Positions 48,829 through 57,491 of a DNA stretch of 64,000 nucleotides are shown here, in pieces. Source of the DNA: Streptomyces uncialis (GTDB lineage: Bacteria > Actinomycetota > Actinomycetes > Streptomycetales > Streptomycetaceae); contig NZ_LFBV01000001.1 in the NCBI RefSeq assembly GCF_001905345.1, forward strand, positions 1,561,321-1,625,320, read 5' to 3'. A model generated the notes under the pieces. The model was not told the DNA's origin and searched no databases. It saw only the letters and a program-made list of their open reading frames with translations. A program made the translations under genes and the position numbers. How positions within the stretch are numbered: position 1 is the stretch's first letter; each line of letters opens with the position of its first letter.

Positions 48829-49545
48829 TCATGTGCCGGACTTGAGCGCGGCCAGGCGGGCCTCCACCTCCGCCGTGTCCCCGAGCCCGTCCAGCCGTTC
48901 GAACTGCGCGTCCAGCGACGACGAGGCCAGCTCCTGACGGCCGAGCGCCCTGGCCTCCTCGCGGCGCACCTTCTCCTCGAAGCGGCCCAGTTCGCTCGCC
49001 GGGTCGAGGACGTCGATGCTCCCGGCCGCGTCCATCATCTTGTTCTGCGCCTGCGCCGTCTTCGCGCGGGCCACCAGCTGATCGCGCCGTGACTGGAGCT
49101 CGCCCAGCTTCTCCCGCATCCGGTCCAGCCCCGATCTGAGCTGTGCGACGACCTCGCTCTGCCCGGCGATCACCGGCTCCGCGTCCTTCGCCTCCCGCTC
49201 CGCGGCCAACTGCCGTTGCAGGGCGACCTTCGCCAGATTGTCGAAGGTGTCCGCCTCGGCCGTGTCGCCCGCGCCGCGCAGTTCGTCCGCCTTGCGGCTG
49301 GCCGCGAGCGCCTTGCCGCCCCACTCCTGGGCCGCGACCACGTCCTCCTGGTGGTCCTGCTCCAGCATCCGCAGATTCCCGATCGTCACCGAGACGGCCT
49401 CCTCGGCCTCGCGGATGTTGGCGGTGTAGTCGCGGATGAGCTGGTCGATCATCTTCTGCGGGTCCTCGGCCTGGTCGAGAAGGGCGTGGATGTTCGCCTT
49501 CGCGAGCTGGGTGACTCGGCCGAGCACGGTCTGCTTGCTGGTCAT
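48829..49545 (-). CDS. PspA/IM30-family protein
   Basis: 238 residues, almost entirely coiled coil. The N-terminal TVLGRVTQLAKANIHALLDQAEDPQKMIDQLIRD and the ESCRT-III-like helical hairpin identify PspA/Vipp1. It oligomerises on the inner membrane and protects membrane integrity and the proton-motive force under envelope stress. ATG 49545 has GGAAGGA upstream. It follows a TPM-domain protein gene on the same strand (76 bases between them). That pairing is common and suggests a shared envelope-stress role. Confidence 0.94.
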   Translation of the reverse strand: MTSKQTVLGRVTQLAKANIHALLDQAEDPQKMIDQLIRDYTANIREAEEAVSVTIGNLRMLEQDHQEDVVAAQEWGGKALAASRKADELRGAGDTAEADTFDNLAKVALQRQLAAEREAKDAEPVIAGQSEVVAQLRSGLDRMREKLGELQSRRDQLVARAKTAQAQNKMMDAAGSIDVLDPASELGRFEEKVRREEARALGRQELASSSLDAQFERLDGLGDTAEVEARLAALKSGT

Positions 49546-49621
49546 CGGGATCCTTCCGGTGAGGTGTCCGGTGGGTGGGGCCAAGGGGAAGCGGATGGGG
49601 CGGGCCGGGGTGCGGGTGTCG

Positions 49622-51715
49622 TCAGAACCGTCCGCCCCCGCTCCTGCGGCCCCGGGTCGAGCCGCCGCCGAAGCTGCCGGGTCCGGGTCCCCCGCCGAGT
49701 CCCCCGAAGCCCCCGAACCCGCCCCGGCCGCCACCCGGGCGCCCGGATCCGCCGAGCATCCCGCCGAGGATGATGCCGCCGAGCATCGCGCCGACCGCCC
49801 CGCCGCCCCCGCCGCCGGAACGCCCGTCGTACGGGTTCCCGTACGCCCTGACGTCCTGTTCGGCGAGCGACCGGGCCTCCCGGGCGAGGGCGTCGGCCCG
49901 CTGGGCGTGCCCGAGCGCGTCGGCCGGGGCGGGGGCGGCGCCCGGCGCGCCCTGGGCGAGCGACAGATGCCGCTGCGCCTCCGCGAGCCGGGTCCGCGCG
50001 CCGGAGCCGACCCCGCCGCGGTGCGTGCTGACGAAGTCCGCGGCGGCGCCCACCGCGCTGCGCGCGGTCAGCAGCGCCTGGTCGAGCAGCGACCGCGCGC
50101 GGTGGTCGGCGGCCTCCCGCTCCCGCGCCCCCGCCAGCGCCTCGTCCAGCGCCGCGTCGGCCTCCTCCAGCCTGCGCAGCGCGTCGATGGGGTCGTACGG
50201 GCCCGCCGCGCGTTCCGCCGTCACATCACGCAGGACCGCCTCCGCCCGGGCGATCCGGCCGTGCAGTTCCGCCGTCGACACCCCCGCGACCGTGCCGTCG
50301 AGCATGCCGCGCGCGTCCGCGAGGTCCGTCGTCGTCTCCGTCAGGGCGGCGGGCACCGCGCGGTCCGCCGCGTCGAGTTCACCGGCCAGCCGTTCCACCG
50401 CCGTCACGAACGTCCCCGCCTGGTCGACGGCGCCCTCGGCCGCCCTGAGCTGGACGGCCGCCCGGCCGTTGTCCCCGGCGGCCACCGCCTCCCGGGCCGC
50501 CGTCAGGCTCGTCCCCGCGAACACCAGCCGGTCCTTGGCCTGCTCCACATGGCCCGCGACCGGCGTCGCGGCCCCGGGGGCGTACCGGGCGGTGAGCGCG
50601 TCCAGCGTGCCGCGCGCGGCCTCCGTGCGACCGCCGACCCGCTCGTACACCGAGGTCGCGTGCTCCAGCGCCTCGGGCGCGGTCCGCTCCAGGGCGCGCA
50701 GCCGGTCGAAGGCGTCCGACTCGGCGTCCAGCCGCCGGTCGGCCTCCGTGCACCGGGCGACGATCTCGTCCAGCATGCGGCGCTTGGCGGCGTCGTCCTC
50801 CGGGAACGCGTCGTCGAGCTGCTGACGGAGCCGGAACGCCGCCGTCAGCTCCGCCCGCGCGTACGCCAGCGCCTCCTCGAACGGACGGGCGGCCTCCTCG
50901 CCGAACTGCGCCGTCGCGAACCCCAGCTCCTCGGCGCTGGTGCGCACCGCGTCGTCCGTCTCCACCAGCAGCCGGCGGGCCCGCCCGTCCAGCTCGGGCA
51001 GCGGCAGCGGCCCCGGCGCGCCCGCCGCGCTCCCGACCCGGCCGCCGCTCTTCGGGCCGCCGCCGCGGCGGCCCCGGCGGATCACGGCGTACGCGGCAAG
51101 CGCGCACGCGCCGCCCACCGCGACCACCGGCAGGACCAGGTCACCGGTGGCGATCTGCCGCTCCCCGCTCCCGCCGGGGTCGGGGTCGCCGGGGGTGAGG
51201 GACTGGGTGGGCACCGGCTGTCCGGCGAGCACCGCGTCCATGCCGTTCGCCGCGCCGACGGCCGCGCCCGCCCAGTCGTTCTCGCGCAGCGCCGGTTCGA
51301 CCGCGGTGCGGGCCACCCGGGTGAGCTGCGCGTCGGTGAGACGTACTTCCTGGTCCACCGAGTACGCGTACTGCCGGTCGTGGGTGGCGACCGCCAGCAG
51401 TACGTCGTCCAGGCCCAGCCCGCCGCGTTGCGCGGTCGCGTCGGCCCAGCCTTGCGGGGAACGCCCGGAGAAGTCCCGTACGTACACCACGTAGAGCTGG
51501 ATGCCCTGGTAGCGGTCGAGCCTGGCCAGCGCGTCGGCCACCTCGCCGGTGCGGTCGCCGAGGGCGCCGACCTTGTCGGTGATCTGTCCGGTGCGGGAGA
51601 GCGGTACGGGTTCGTCCGCCCGGGCGGACGCGGCGGTCACCAGCAGCAGCCCGCACAGCGCGCCGAGCACCGCCACCGCCCTGAGCAGGGGCGCCATGAC
51701 GGGCCGGGGGGTCAC
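49622..51715 (-). CDS. TPM-domain (Psb32/MOLO-1) membrane protein with long helical tail
   Basis: 697 residues. Signal peptide (LLRAVAVLGALCGLLLVTAASARA), then a TPM domain (GQITDKVGALGDRTGEVADAL, GIQLYVVYVRDFSGRSPQGWADA, LLAVATHDRQYAYSVD), a transmembrane helix (LVLPVVAVGGACALAAYAVI) and ~330 residues of Ala/Glu/Arg-rich coiled coil. It ends in a Gly/Arg-rich tail (GGGFG...RGRRSGGGRF). GTG 51715 is chosen (AGGAAGG upstream at long spacing); ATG 51697 and GTG 51781 are alternatives. TPM proteins are usually membrane-stress factors. It is upstream of pspA. Confidence 0.85.
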   Translation of the reverse strand: MTPRPVMAPLLRAVAVLGALCGLLLVTAASARADEPVPLSRTGQITDKVGALGDRTGEVADALARLDRYQGIQLYVVYVRDFSGRSPQGWADATAQRGGLGLDDVLLAVATHDRQYAYSVDQEVRLTDAQLTRVARTAVEPALRENDWAGAAVGAANGMDAVLAGQPVPTQSLTPGDPDPGGSGERQIATGDLVLPVVAVGGACALAAYAVIRRGRRGGGPKSGGRVGSAAGAPGPLPLPELDGRARRLLVETDDAVRTSAEELGFATAQFGEEAARPFEEALAYARAELTAAFRLRQQLDDAFPEDDAAKRRMLDEIVARCTEADRRLDAESDAFDRLRALERTAPEALEHATSVYERVGGRTEAARGTLDALTARYAPGAATPVAGHVEQAKDRLVFAGTSLTAAREAVAAGDNGRAAVQLRAAEGAVDQAGTFVTAVERLAGELDAADRAVPAALTETTTDLADARGMLDGTVAGVSTAELHGRIARAEAVLRDVTAERAAGPYDPIDALRRLEEADAALDEALAGAREREAADHRARSLLDQALLTARSAVGAAADFVSTHRGGVGSGARTRLAEAQRHLSLAQGAPGAAPAPADALGHAQRADALAREARSLAEQDVRAYGNPYDGRSGGGGGGAVGAMLGGIILGGMLGGSGRPGGGRGGFGGFGGLGGGPGPGSFGGGSTRGRRSGGGRF

Positions 51716-51915
51716 CAGGTGCGCCCGGTGACCTTCCTGGCGGACGGGATGCGACGGGGCCGAGCCCCGGGTCGGCGTCACATGGGGGAGCGTATGGCCG
51801 GATATGCCCCACCGCGACCGGATCGCTCCGGAGGTGGTCCCGTTCCCGGGGCGCTGTCAGCGGAGGCGCCGCCGTTCCGGCCGCGTTGTCAGTGGGGTCG
51901 GGCATGCTTGCCGTC

Positions 51916-52299
51916 ATGACGACCACCGAGACGCTGATCGACGTCTGGCGGCGGCTCCTCGCCGACCCCCGCAAGACCTGGGTGCTGTTCGAACACGGCA
52001 CGTGTGTGGTGCTGCCGGACCCGACCGGTGATCCGACGGCCGGCGCCGTCGAGGTGCTGAGCCGGTTCGGTCCCGTGGCCGCGGGTTCCGTCGCCGGTGA
52101 CTTCGGGGTGATAGCGCCGGACGCCGCCGAGGGCTGGGTGGTCACGGGGCATCACCCGGACGTCCTCACGTACGTCTTCCCCGACGAGGTGCCCGACCCC
52201 GAGCCCACGGAGCTGGCCATAGGTCTGTACGGGCGCACCAAGCGGGGTCTCGACGGCGCCGCCCTCCACGCGGTCCATGTGGAGGACGGCCGGGACTGA
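51916..52299 (+). CDS. Hypothetical protein
   Basis: 127 residues from ATG 51916 (ATG 51904 also possible). It begins MTTTETLIDVWRRLLADPRKTWVLFEHGTCVVL and ends TKRGLDGAALHAVHVEDGRD. It is predicted soluble and mixed alpha/beta, with no recognisable motif. It is widespread in Streptomyces, from memory. It is divergent from the TPM gene. The following 190 bases hold CACGGG repeats (about 52322-52345) and no gene. Confidence 0.75.
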   Translation: MTTTETLIDVWRRLLADPRKTWVLFEHGTCVVLPDPTGDPTAGAVEVLSRFGPVAAGSVAGDFGVIAPDAAEGWVVTGHHPDVLTYVFPDEVPDPEPTELAIGLYGRTKRGLDGAALHAVHVEDGRD

Positions 52300-52489
52300 C
52301 GTCGATACGGCCTACGGTCACGGCCACGGGCACGGGCACGGGCACCGCGAGGTTCACGGCTCCGGCCACGGCCAGGGTCACAGTCACCGCGCCGTCAGGT
52401 TCACGGCTCGGGCGGGGGCCGCCGCCACGGCCCTGGCCCTGACTCCGGCCCCTGGCCCCAGCCCCCAGCCCGGGTCCTGGCCCGTAGGC

Positions 52490-53926
52490 TCAGATGCTGA
52501 AGCGTTCCCGCGCCAGCAGCGGACGCACCCGTGAGGCGAAGCCGCCGGTCCGGAAGGGCCGCTGGAGCAGCCCGGGACGCAGTTCCTGCGCCAGCGCGGC
52601 GACGATCATGCCCTGGTCCAGGGCGAGGACGAAGTCGCTGACCCGGCCGGTCCGGACGTCCACCGTGTCGCGGAAGCCGTAGCCCTCGTGGTACGCGCCG
52701 AAGTCCCGGGCGAGCGCCTTGAGGTTGCCGATCGCCTCGCCGCGCGCCTGCGGCAGCGCGAGGAAGGAGGCGTGCGGGGTGACGACCCCGAGGGACTGGT
52801 AGCCCTCGGTCTGCATCCCGATCGCGTCCACGCCGTACTCGCGGTAACCACCCTCGGGGATGTTGGCCGGGGAGAAGCCCCAGTACCCGTACTTCTCCTC
52901 GATCAGCCCGTGCTCGATGTGGCTGCGTACATAGTGGTCGTGGGTGACGCCCCAGGCGCGGGGGGACCACTGCGACTCCGGGACGAACAGCGGCACCATC
53001 AGCGCCTCGAACATCGACCCGCCCCAGGTGGGCACGAGATTGCGGCCCCGGTGGGTGTAGTGGCCGTTCCACACCCGGACCCCGTCGACGGTGACGTACT
53101 CGCCCTTCGGGGTCTGCTCCTGCTCCCACTCCGGCAGCATCGTCCGGTACATGCACCAGTAGTGCTGCGAGGGCAGCGAGCCGTCCGCGATACCGAGATA
53201 GCTCGCCATCCGGGGCTCGGTGTTCAGGGCGCCGTAGTGGTGCGGGGTGGGCTCGTCGGTGTCGGTCCAGATGCCGCCGCGCAGCTGGCCGGGGTTCTTC
53301 GCCGGGTCGGCCGCGTCGTACGGCGTGTAGAAGGCCGACCAGTCGGCGGTGGAGAGCAGCCTGGCGACACGGCGGCGCAGCGAGGGGTCGGCGTCGGCGG
53401 CGATCCGCAGTCCGGTGACGAGCCACGCGTTGTCGACGGAGGAGAGGAACGGGCGGACGGGGTCCCCGGTCTCGGGCCAGCGGGTGAGCGTCGAACCGTC
53501 GTACGCGTCGTACCAGTTGAGCCAGAAGCCGCGGTGCCGCTCCAGCTTCTCGACGGCGGCGACGGTCCGGGCGAGGCTCCGGTGCATCGCGCCCCGGCCG
53601 ATCACGCCGAGTCCGGCGGCGGCGACCGTGGACCACAGTCCGCAGCCGATGTTGGTGGGCGAGGTCTGGCGGGAGGGCACCGGGCGGCCGGGCTTGCTGA
53701 TGTCGGCCTTGTCGGCCGTCAGACCGAAGTCCGTTGTCAAGGCCTCGATCGAGTGGAACGTATCGCGGAACCAGGTGCGGAGCAGCGGTGTATCAGAGGT
53801 ATGAACACGGGACGGAAGACGGTGCGGGGCGGCCTGCGCGGCCGGGGCGCCGGCCAGGGTCAGGGCGGCGGCCCCGCCTCCGGCAGCGGTGAGGAACGAG
53901 CGACGATCCATCGAAATGCGGTCCAT
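52490..53926 (-). CDS. Tat-exported glycoamylase-fold protein (PF10091), probable beta-glucanase
   Basis: 478 residues. A twin-arginine signal peptide (MDRRSFLTAAGGGAAALTLAG...AQA) exports the folded enzyme. The mature part matches PF10091, the (alpha/alpha)6-barrel of GH144-type enzymes and of the C-terminus of cyclic beta-1,2-glucan synthases: GGSMFEALMVPLFVPE, GYREYGVDAIGMQTEG, VVTPHASFLALPQA, YGFRDTVDV and FVLALDQGMIVAAL. GH144 members cleave beta-1,2-glucan internally. ATG 53926 has AGGAG upstream. It lies next to a GH1 beta-glucosidase and a sugar ABC transporter, fitting extracellular release of beta-gluco-oligosaccharides. The linkage is inferred. Confidence 0.85.
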   Translation of the reverse strand: MDRISMDRRSFLTAAGGGAAALTLAGAPAAQAAPHRLPSRVHTSDTPLLRTWFRDTFHSIEALTTDFGLTADKADISKPGRPVPSRQTSPTNIGCGLWSTVAAAGLGVIGRGAMHRSLARTVAAVEKLERHRGFWLNWYDAYDGSTLTRWPETGDPVRPFLSSVDNAWLVTGLRIAADADPSLRRRVARLLSTADWSAFYTPYDAADPAKNPGQLRGGIWTDTDEPTPHHYGALNTEPRMASYLGIADGSLPSQHYWCMYRTMLPEWEQEQTPKGEYVTVDGVRVWNGHYTHRGRNLVPTWGGSMFEALMVPLFVPESQWSPRAWGVTHDHYVRSHIEHGLIEEKYGYWGFSPANIPEGGYREYGVDAIGMQTEGYQSLGVVTPHASFLALPQARGEAIGNLKALARDFGAYHEGYGFRDTVDVRTGRVSDFVLALDQGMIVAALAQELRPGLLQRPFRTGGFASRVRPLLARERFSI

Positions 53927-54035
53927 ACGATTCCAGCTCCTGAGGTCAGGTGGTGGCGGCGTGGATACGAACTTCTGAAGCGCCTACGCCCCCGCCGCGC
54001 CTCCGACGGCCCGTCACCACCGTTTCCACCGGCGG

Positions 54036-54215
54036 GTGTCCGGGGGCCGGTCGGTACGGGGGTCACCCCTGCTTCGGGGGCGCGGGGTGGGGCTCGGGCG
54101 GGCGAGAGGTGCCCGGGGGGACGCCGGTACGGCAGGCTCCCCGCACCTCGGAGGTGCGGGGAGCCGTGCGGGCGGGCGAGGGATGTCCGGGGGCCTGCCG
54201 GTACGGGGGCCGTCG
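54036..54215. repeat. Imperfect ~73-base tandem repeats and hairpin between GH144-like and GH1 genes
   Basis: TGTCCGGGGGCCGGTCGGTACGG-like segments recur near 54036, 54107 and 54182, with GGGCGGGCGAG before the last two. Non-coding. A strong terminator lies between the last two copies. Confidence 0.6.
54135..54165. terminator. Hairpin terminator, 13-bp perfect stem
   Basis: GGCTCCCCGCACC (54135-54147), loop TCGGA, then its complement (54153-54165). It lies downstream of the GH1 stop (54290, minus strand) and ends the sugar-uptake operon before the glucanase gene promoter. Confidence 0.8.
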
Positions 54216-54289
54216 GCGCCCCGGGTGCGGCGGCGGTCCCGCCCGCACCCGGCGGCGAAGGCCCCCGGGTCCCGCAGACCCTCGCGGGA

Positions 54290-55483
54290 CTACGCGGAGG
54301 GGAACTCCCGGGTGCGTCCGAGCCCGCCGAGCCACTCGGCGGAGGGCTTGGCGGTCCGTTCGAACGTCACCGGGTCGTAGGAGATCAGCCCGAACGTCGG
54401 CTTGAAGGAGCCCCACTCGTAGTTGTCGAGCGCGCTCCAGTGGAGGTAGCCACGGATGTCGAGCCCGTCGCGCAGCCCGGCCTCGACCTCCGCGAGCGCG
54501 CCCTTCATGTAGTCCAGCCGTCGGCTGTCGTCGGCCGTGGCGATCCCGTTCTCGGTGACGATGAGGGGTACGTCGCCCACGACCGCCGCGGTGTGGCGCA
54601 GCGCGTACCCGACGGCGGCGGGGTAGTACTCCCAGGAAGTCAGGGTCCGCTCCACGTCCGCGGGCGCGGGGAGCGGGCCGTCGAGCCCGATCCGGGTGCG
54701 GGTGTAGGACTGGACGCCGATCCAGTCGTCGCCGCGGGCGGCCTCGATGAAGACGTCCTCGCGGGGGTGCCGGTAGGCCGCGGTGACCTCCTCGGCGCCG
54801 ACCAGCGACTGGTACACCTGATTGGCGACGGTCCAGCCGACGTTGATGTCGGGGTTGATGGCCTTCACGGCCTTCACGGCCGCGTGATGGACGGCGATGA
54901 TCGCGTCGGTCGTCTCCTCGTCCGGGGTCGGCAGCCCGGCCGGCGGGAAGCCGGTGTTCCCGGCCTTCGCCGCTCCGGCCATCACGGCGATCATGTTCGG
55001 CTCGTTGATGGTGCAGACGTGGTCGACGCCCTCGGCGATGACGGGCGCGGTGGCCTCGACATAGCGGGTGAAGAGCTCGACGGCCCTGTCGGCGGTGAAG
55101 CCGCCCAGGTTCTCGAACCACTGCGGGACGGTGAAGTGGTGCAGGGTCACCATCGGGCGCAGCCCGCGCTCGATGGCTCCGTCGACCATGCGCCGGTAGT
55201 GGGCCAGCTCGGCGTGCGAGAAGCGGCCGGGCGCGGGCTCGATCCGGGCCCACTCGATGCTGAAGCGGTAGTCGGTGAAGCCGAGTTCCGCGAGCAGGTC
55301 CATGTCCTCGCGCCAGCGGTGGTAGCTGTCGGCGGCGTCGAGGCTGGGCTCCTGGATGTGGGAGGTGCCGCTGTGCTCCTTGCGCCACCAGTCGCTGTTC
55401 ACGTTGTTGCCTTCGATCTGGTGGGCGGCGGTGGACGCCCCCCAGAGAAAGCCTTCGGGGAACCGTGTCGGGGCGTGCGTCAT
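54290..55483 (-). CDS. GH1 beta-glucosidase
   Basis: 397 residues, (beta/alpha)8 barrel. The acid/base E161 is in CTINEPN and the nucleophile E311 in IVTENG; the N-terminal GFLWGASTAAHQIEG and the FSIEWARIEP strand are GH1 hallmarks. No signal peptide, so it is cytoplasmic and hydrolyses imported beta-glucosides. It lies directly after two sugar permease genes in one operon, 87 bases apart. The likely role is final hydrolysis of transported oligosaccharides to glucose. Confidence 0.95.
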   Translation of the reverse strand: MTHAPTRFPEGFLWGASTAAHQIEGNNVNSDWWRKEHSGTSHIQEPSLDAADSYHRWREDMDLLAELGFTDYRFSIEWARIEPAPGRFSHAELAHYRRMVDGAIERGLRPMVTLHHFTVPQWFENLGGFTADRAVELFTRYVEATAPVIAEGVDHVCTINEPNMIAVMAGAAKAGNTGFPPAGLPTPDEETTDAIIAVHHAAVKAVKAINPDINVGWTVANQVYQSLVGAEEVTAAYRHPREDVFIEAARGDDWIGVQSYTRTRIGLDGPLPAPADVERTLTSWEYYPAAVGYALRHTAAVVGDVPLIVTENGIATADDSRRLDYMKGALAEVEAGLRDGLDIRGYLHWSALDNYEWGSFKPTFGLISYDPVTFERTAKPSAEWLGGLGRTREFPSA

Positions 55484-55570
55484 CGTCCTGTCTCTCTGAT
55501 GGAAGCGGGCGGGGCCCGGCCGGCGGCGGGCGTCAGCCCGGTGTGCGGGGGGCTGGGAAGGGTCGGTGGG

Positions 55571-56488
55571 CTACTTCATGCCCGCGGTCGCGATGCCCTG
55601 GGTGAAGTGGCGTTGCAGTACGGCGAAGACGAGCAGCACCGGCAGGACGATCAGGAAGGACCCGGCCATCAGCATGCCGTTGGAGCCCGCCGACTGATTG
55701 GGGTCGGTGGCGAAGGTGGCCAGTGCCACCGGAAGGGTGTACTTGTCGGGGTCGTTGGTGGCGATCAGCGGCCATACGAAGTTGTTCCAGGACCCGAGGA
55801 AGGTGAAGATCGTCAGCGTCGCGAGGGCGGGCTTCACCAGCGGCATCACGATCCGCCAGAAGATGTACCACTCGCCGGCGCCGTCCATCCGGGCCGCTTC
55901 CAGCAGCTCGTCCGGGATCGACTGCATGAACTGCCGCATCAGGAAGACCCCGAAGGCGCCCGCCGCGAAGGGCAGGACGAGCGCGGCGTAGGTGTCGATG
56001 AGCTGGAGCTTGCTCATGAGGACGAACAGCGGCAGCAGCATCAGATTGCCGGGCACCATCAGCGCGCCGAGGACCAGCCCGAAGACCTTGTTGCGTCCCG
56101 CGAAGTGCAGCTTGGCCAGCGCGTAGCCGAGCATCGAGCAGAAGACCAGGTTGGAGACGGTGACCAGGGTCGCCACCAGCAGGGAGTTCAGGAAGTAGCG
56201 CGGCAGGTCCAGCCGGTCGAGCAGCCGCTCGAAGTTCCCGAGCGTCCACTCGGTGGGCAGCCACACCGGCGGGGACGCCGTGAGGTCCTGGTCGGTCTTG
56301 AAGGCGGACAGCGCCATCCACAGGAAGGGGGCCGCCATGATCAGCAGACCCAGCGAGACCAGCAGATAGAGCAGCGGCCTCTTCAGCCGGGAGCCGGTCC
56401 CCCGGGAGGGTCCCGCGGCCTTGGAGGCGCCGGGCCCGGGGGCGGCGGGCGGCGAGGGAGCGGCGGGGGGACGCGTCGCGGTGCTCAT
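55571..56488 (-). CDS. Carbohydrate ABC transporter permease, MalG type
   Basis: 305 residues. A Pro/Ala-rich N-terminus precedes six hydrophobic helices (first LYLLVSLGLLIMAAPFLWMA). The EAA loop, contacting the shared ATPase, is EAARMDGAGEWYIFWRIVMP. The C-terminus GIATAGMK is typical of the MalG/GanQ-type (CUT1) family. ATG 56488 overlaps the previous permease stop (ATGA). No ATPase gene is in this locus, so MsiK or another housekeeping ATPase is presumably shared. Confidence 0.95.
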   Translation of the reverse strand: MSTATRPPAAPSPPAAPGPGASKAAGPSRGTGSRLKRPLLYLLVSLGLLIMAAPFLWMALSAFKTDQDLTASPPVWLPTEWTLGNFERLLDRLDLPRYFLNSLLVATLVTVSNLVFCSMLGYALAKLHFAGRNKVFGLVLGALMVPGNLMLLPLFVLMSKLQLIDTYAALVLPFAAGAFGVFLMRQFMQSIPDELLEAARMDGAGEWYIFWRIVMPLVKPALATLTIFTFLGSWNNFVWPLIATNDPDKYTLPVALATFATDPNQSAGSNGMLMAGSFLIVLPVLLVFAVLQRHFTQGIATAGMK

Positions 56489-57486
56489 TTGGTGTTGTCC
56501 TTCAGCAGCCGGAGCTGGAGCACGGTGATGCCCATGATCACTACGAAGAGGACGTACGCCATCGCGCTCGCATAACCCATGTGGAAGAAGTTGAAGCCCT
56601 CGCGGTACATGTTCAGCGAGACGGTGAGCGTGCTGTCCGAGGGGCCGCCCTGGGTCATCACGAAGGGTTCCTCGAAGACATTGAGGTAGCCGATCGTGGT
56701 GATCACGGTCGCGTACAGCATGGTGGGCCGCAGCAGGGGGAGGGTGATCCGGCGGAACTCGTGCCAGGGCCCGGCGCCGTCCAGCTTCGCCGCTTCCCGC
56801 ACCTCGGTGGGGATGGCCTGGAGTCCGGCGATGAACAGCACCATGACGGTGCCCATGTTCCGCCACACGGCCATCAGGATCAGTGAGGGCATCGCGAGCT
56901 TCTCGTCACCGAGGAAGTCCGGGGCGGTGAGCCCGACCTCGGAGGCGAGCCCGGCGACCAGTCCGTCGGCGGGGTCGAGGACGAAGCGCCACACCACGGC
57001 GACGGCCACGATGGAGGTGACCACGGGGGCGTAGAAGCCGACCCGGAAGAAGGTGCGCGCCCGGTCGATCCCGTTGTTGAGGAGCACGGCGACCAGCAGG
57101 CCGAGCCCGATGGTGAGCGGGACACCGACGACGACGAAGTAGCCCGTGTTGAAGAGGGACTTGAGGAACTTCTCGTCGCTGAAGAGCTTCGTGTAGTTCT
57201 CGAAGCCGATGAACTCGGCGTCCAGCGGGTTGGTCACATTGCGCAGCCCGAAGTCGGTGAAGCTCATGAGGAGCGTCGCGAGGATCGGGAAGGCCATGAA
57301 GACCGTGAAGAGGACGAGGAAGGGGGTGGAGAACAGCCAGCCGGCGAGGTTCTGCACACCCAGGCGCGGCTTGCCGCGTCCGCCGTCCTTGCGCGTGGTC
57401 GACGGGCCCCGCGGGCCGGGCTTGCCGCCCGGCCCCGGTGCCGTCTTGGCCGCGTCGGGCGCAGCCTGTCCGGTCGTGGTGCTCAT
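56485..57486 (-). CDS. Carbohydrate ABC transporter permease, MalF type
   Basis: 333 residues. The first helix GWLFSTPFLVLFTVFMAFPI, the CUT1 EAA loop EAAKLDGAGPWHEFRRITLP and IGYLNVFEEPFVMTQGGP identify the MalF-type inner-membrane subunit. Start ATG 57486 follows the substrate-binding gene by 5 bases. It forms the channel with the MalG-type partner encoded next. Confidence 0.95.
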   Translation of the reverse strand: MSTTTGQAAPDAAKTAPGPGGKPGPRGPSTTRKDGGRGKPRLGVQNLAGWLFSTPFLVLFTVFMAFPILATLLMSFTDFGLRNVTNPLDAEFIGFENYTKLFSDEKFLKSLFNTGYFVVVGVPLTIGLGLLVAVLLNNGIDRARTFFRVGFYAPVVTSIVAVAVVWRFVLDPADGLVAGLASEVGLTAPDFLGDEKLAMPSLILMAVWRNMGTVMVLFIAGLQAIPTEVREAAKLDGAGPWHEFRRITLPLLRPTMLYATVITTIGYLNVFEEPFVMTQGGPSDSTLTVSLNMYREGFNFFHMGYASAMAYVLFVVIMGITVLQLRLLKDNTK

Positions 57487-57491
57487 GACGG

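Noticed and set aside
52688..56575. ~1,300-codon plus-strand open frame
   Set aside because: It is antisense to the glucanase, GH1 and permease genes, which have firm family matches.
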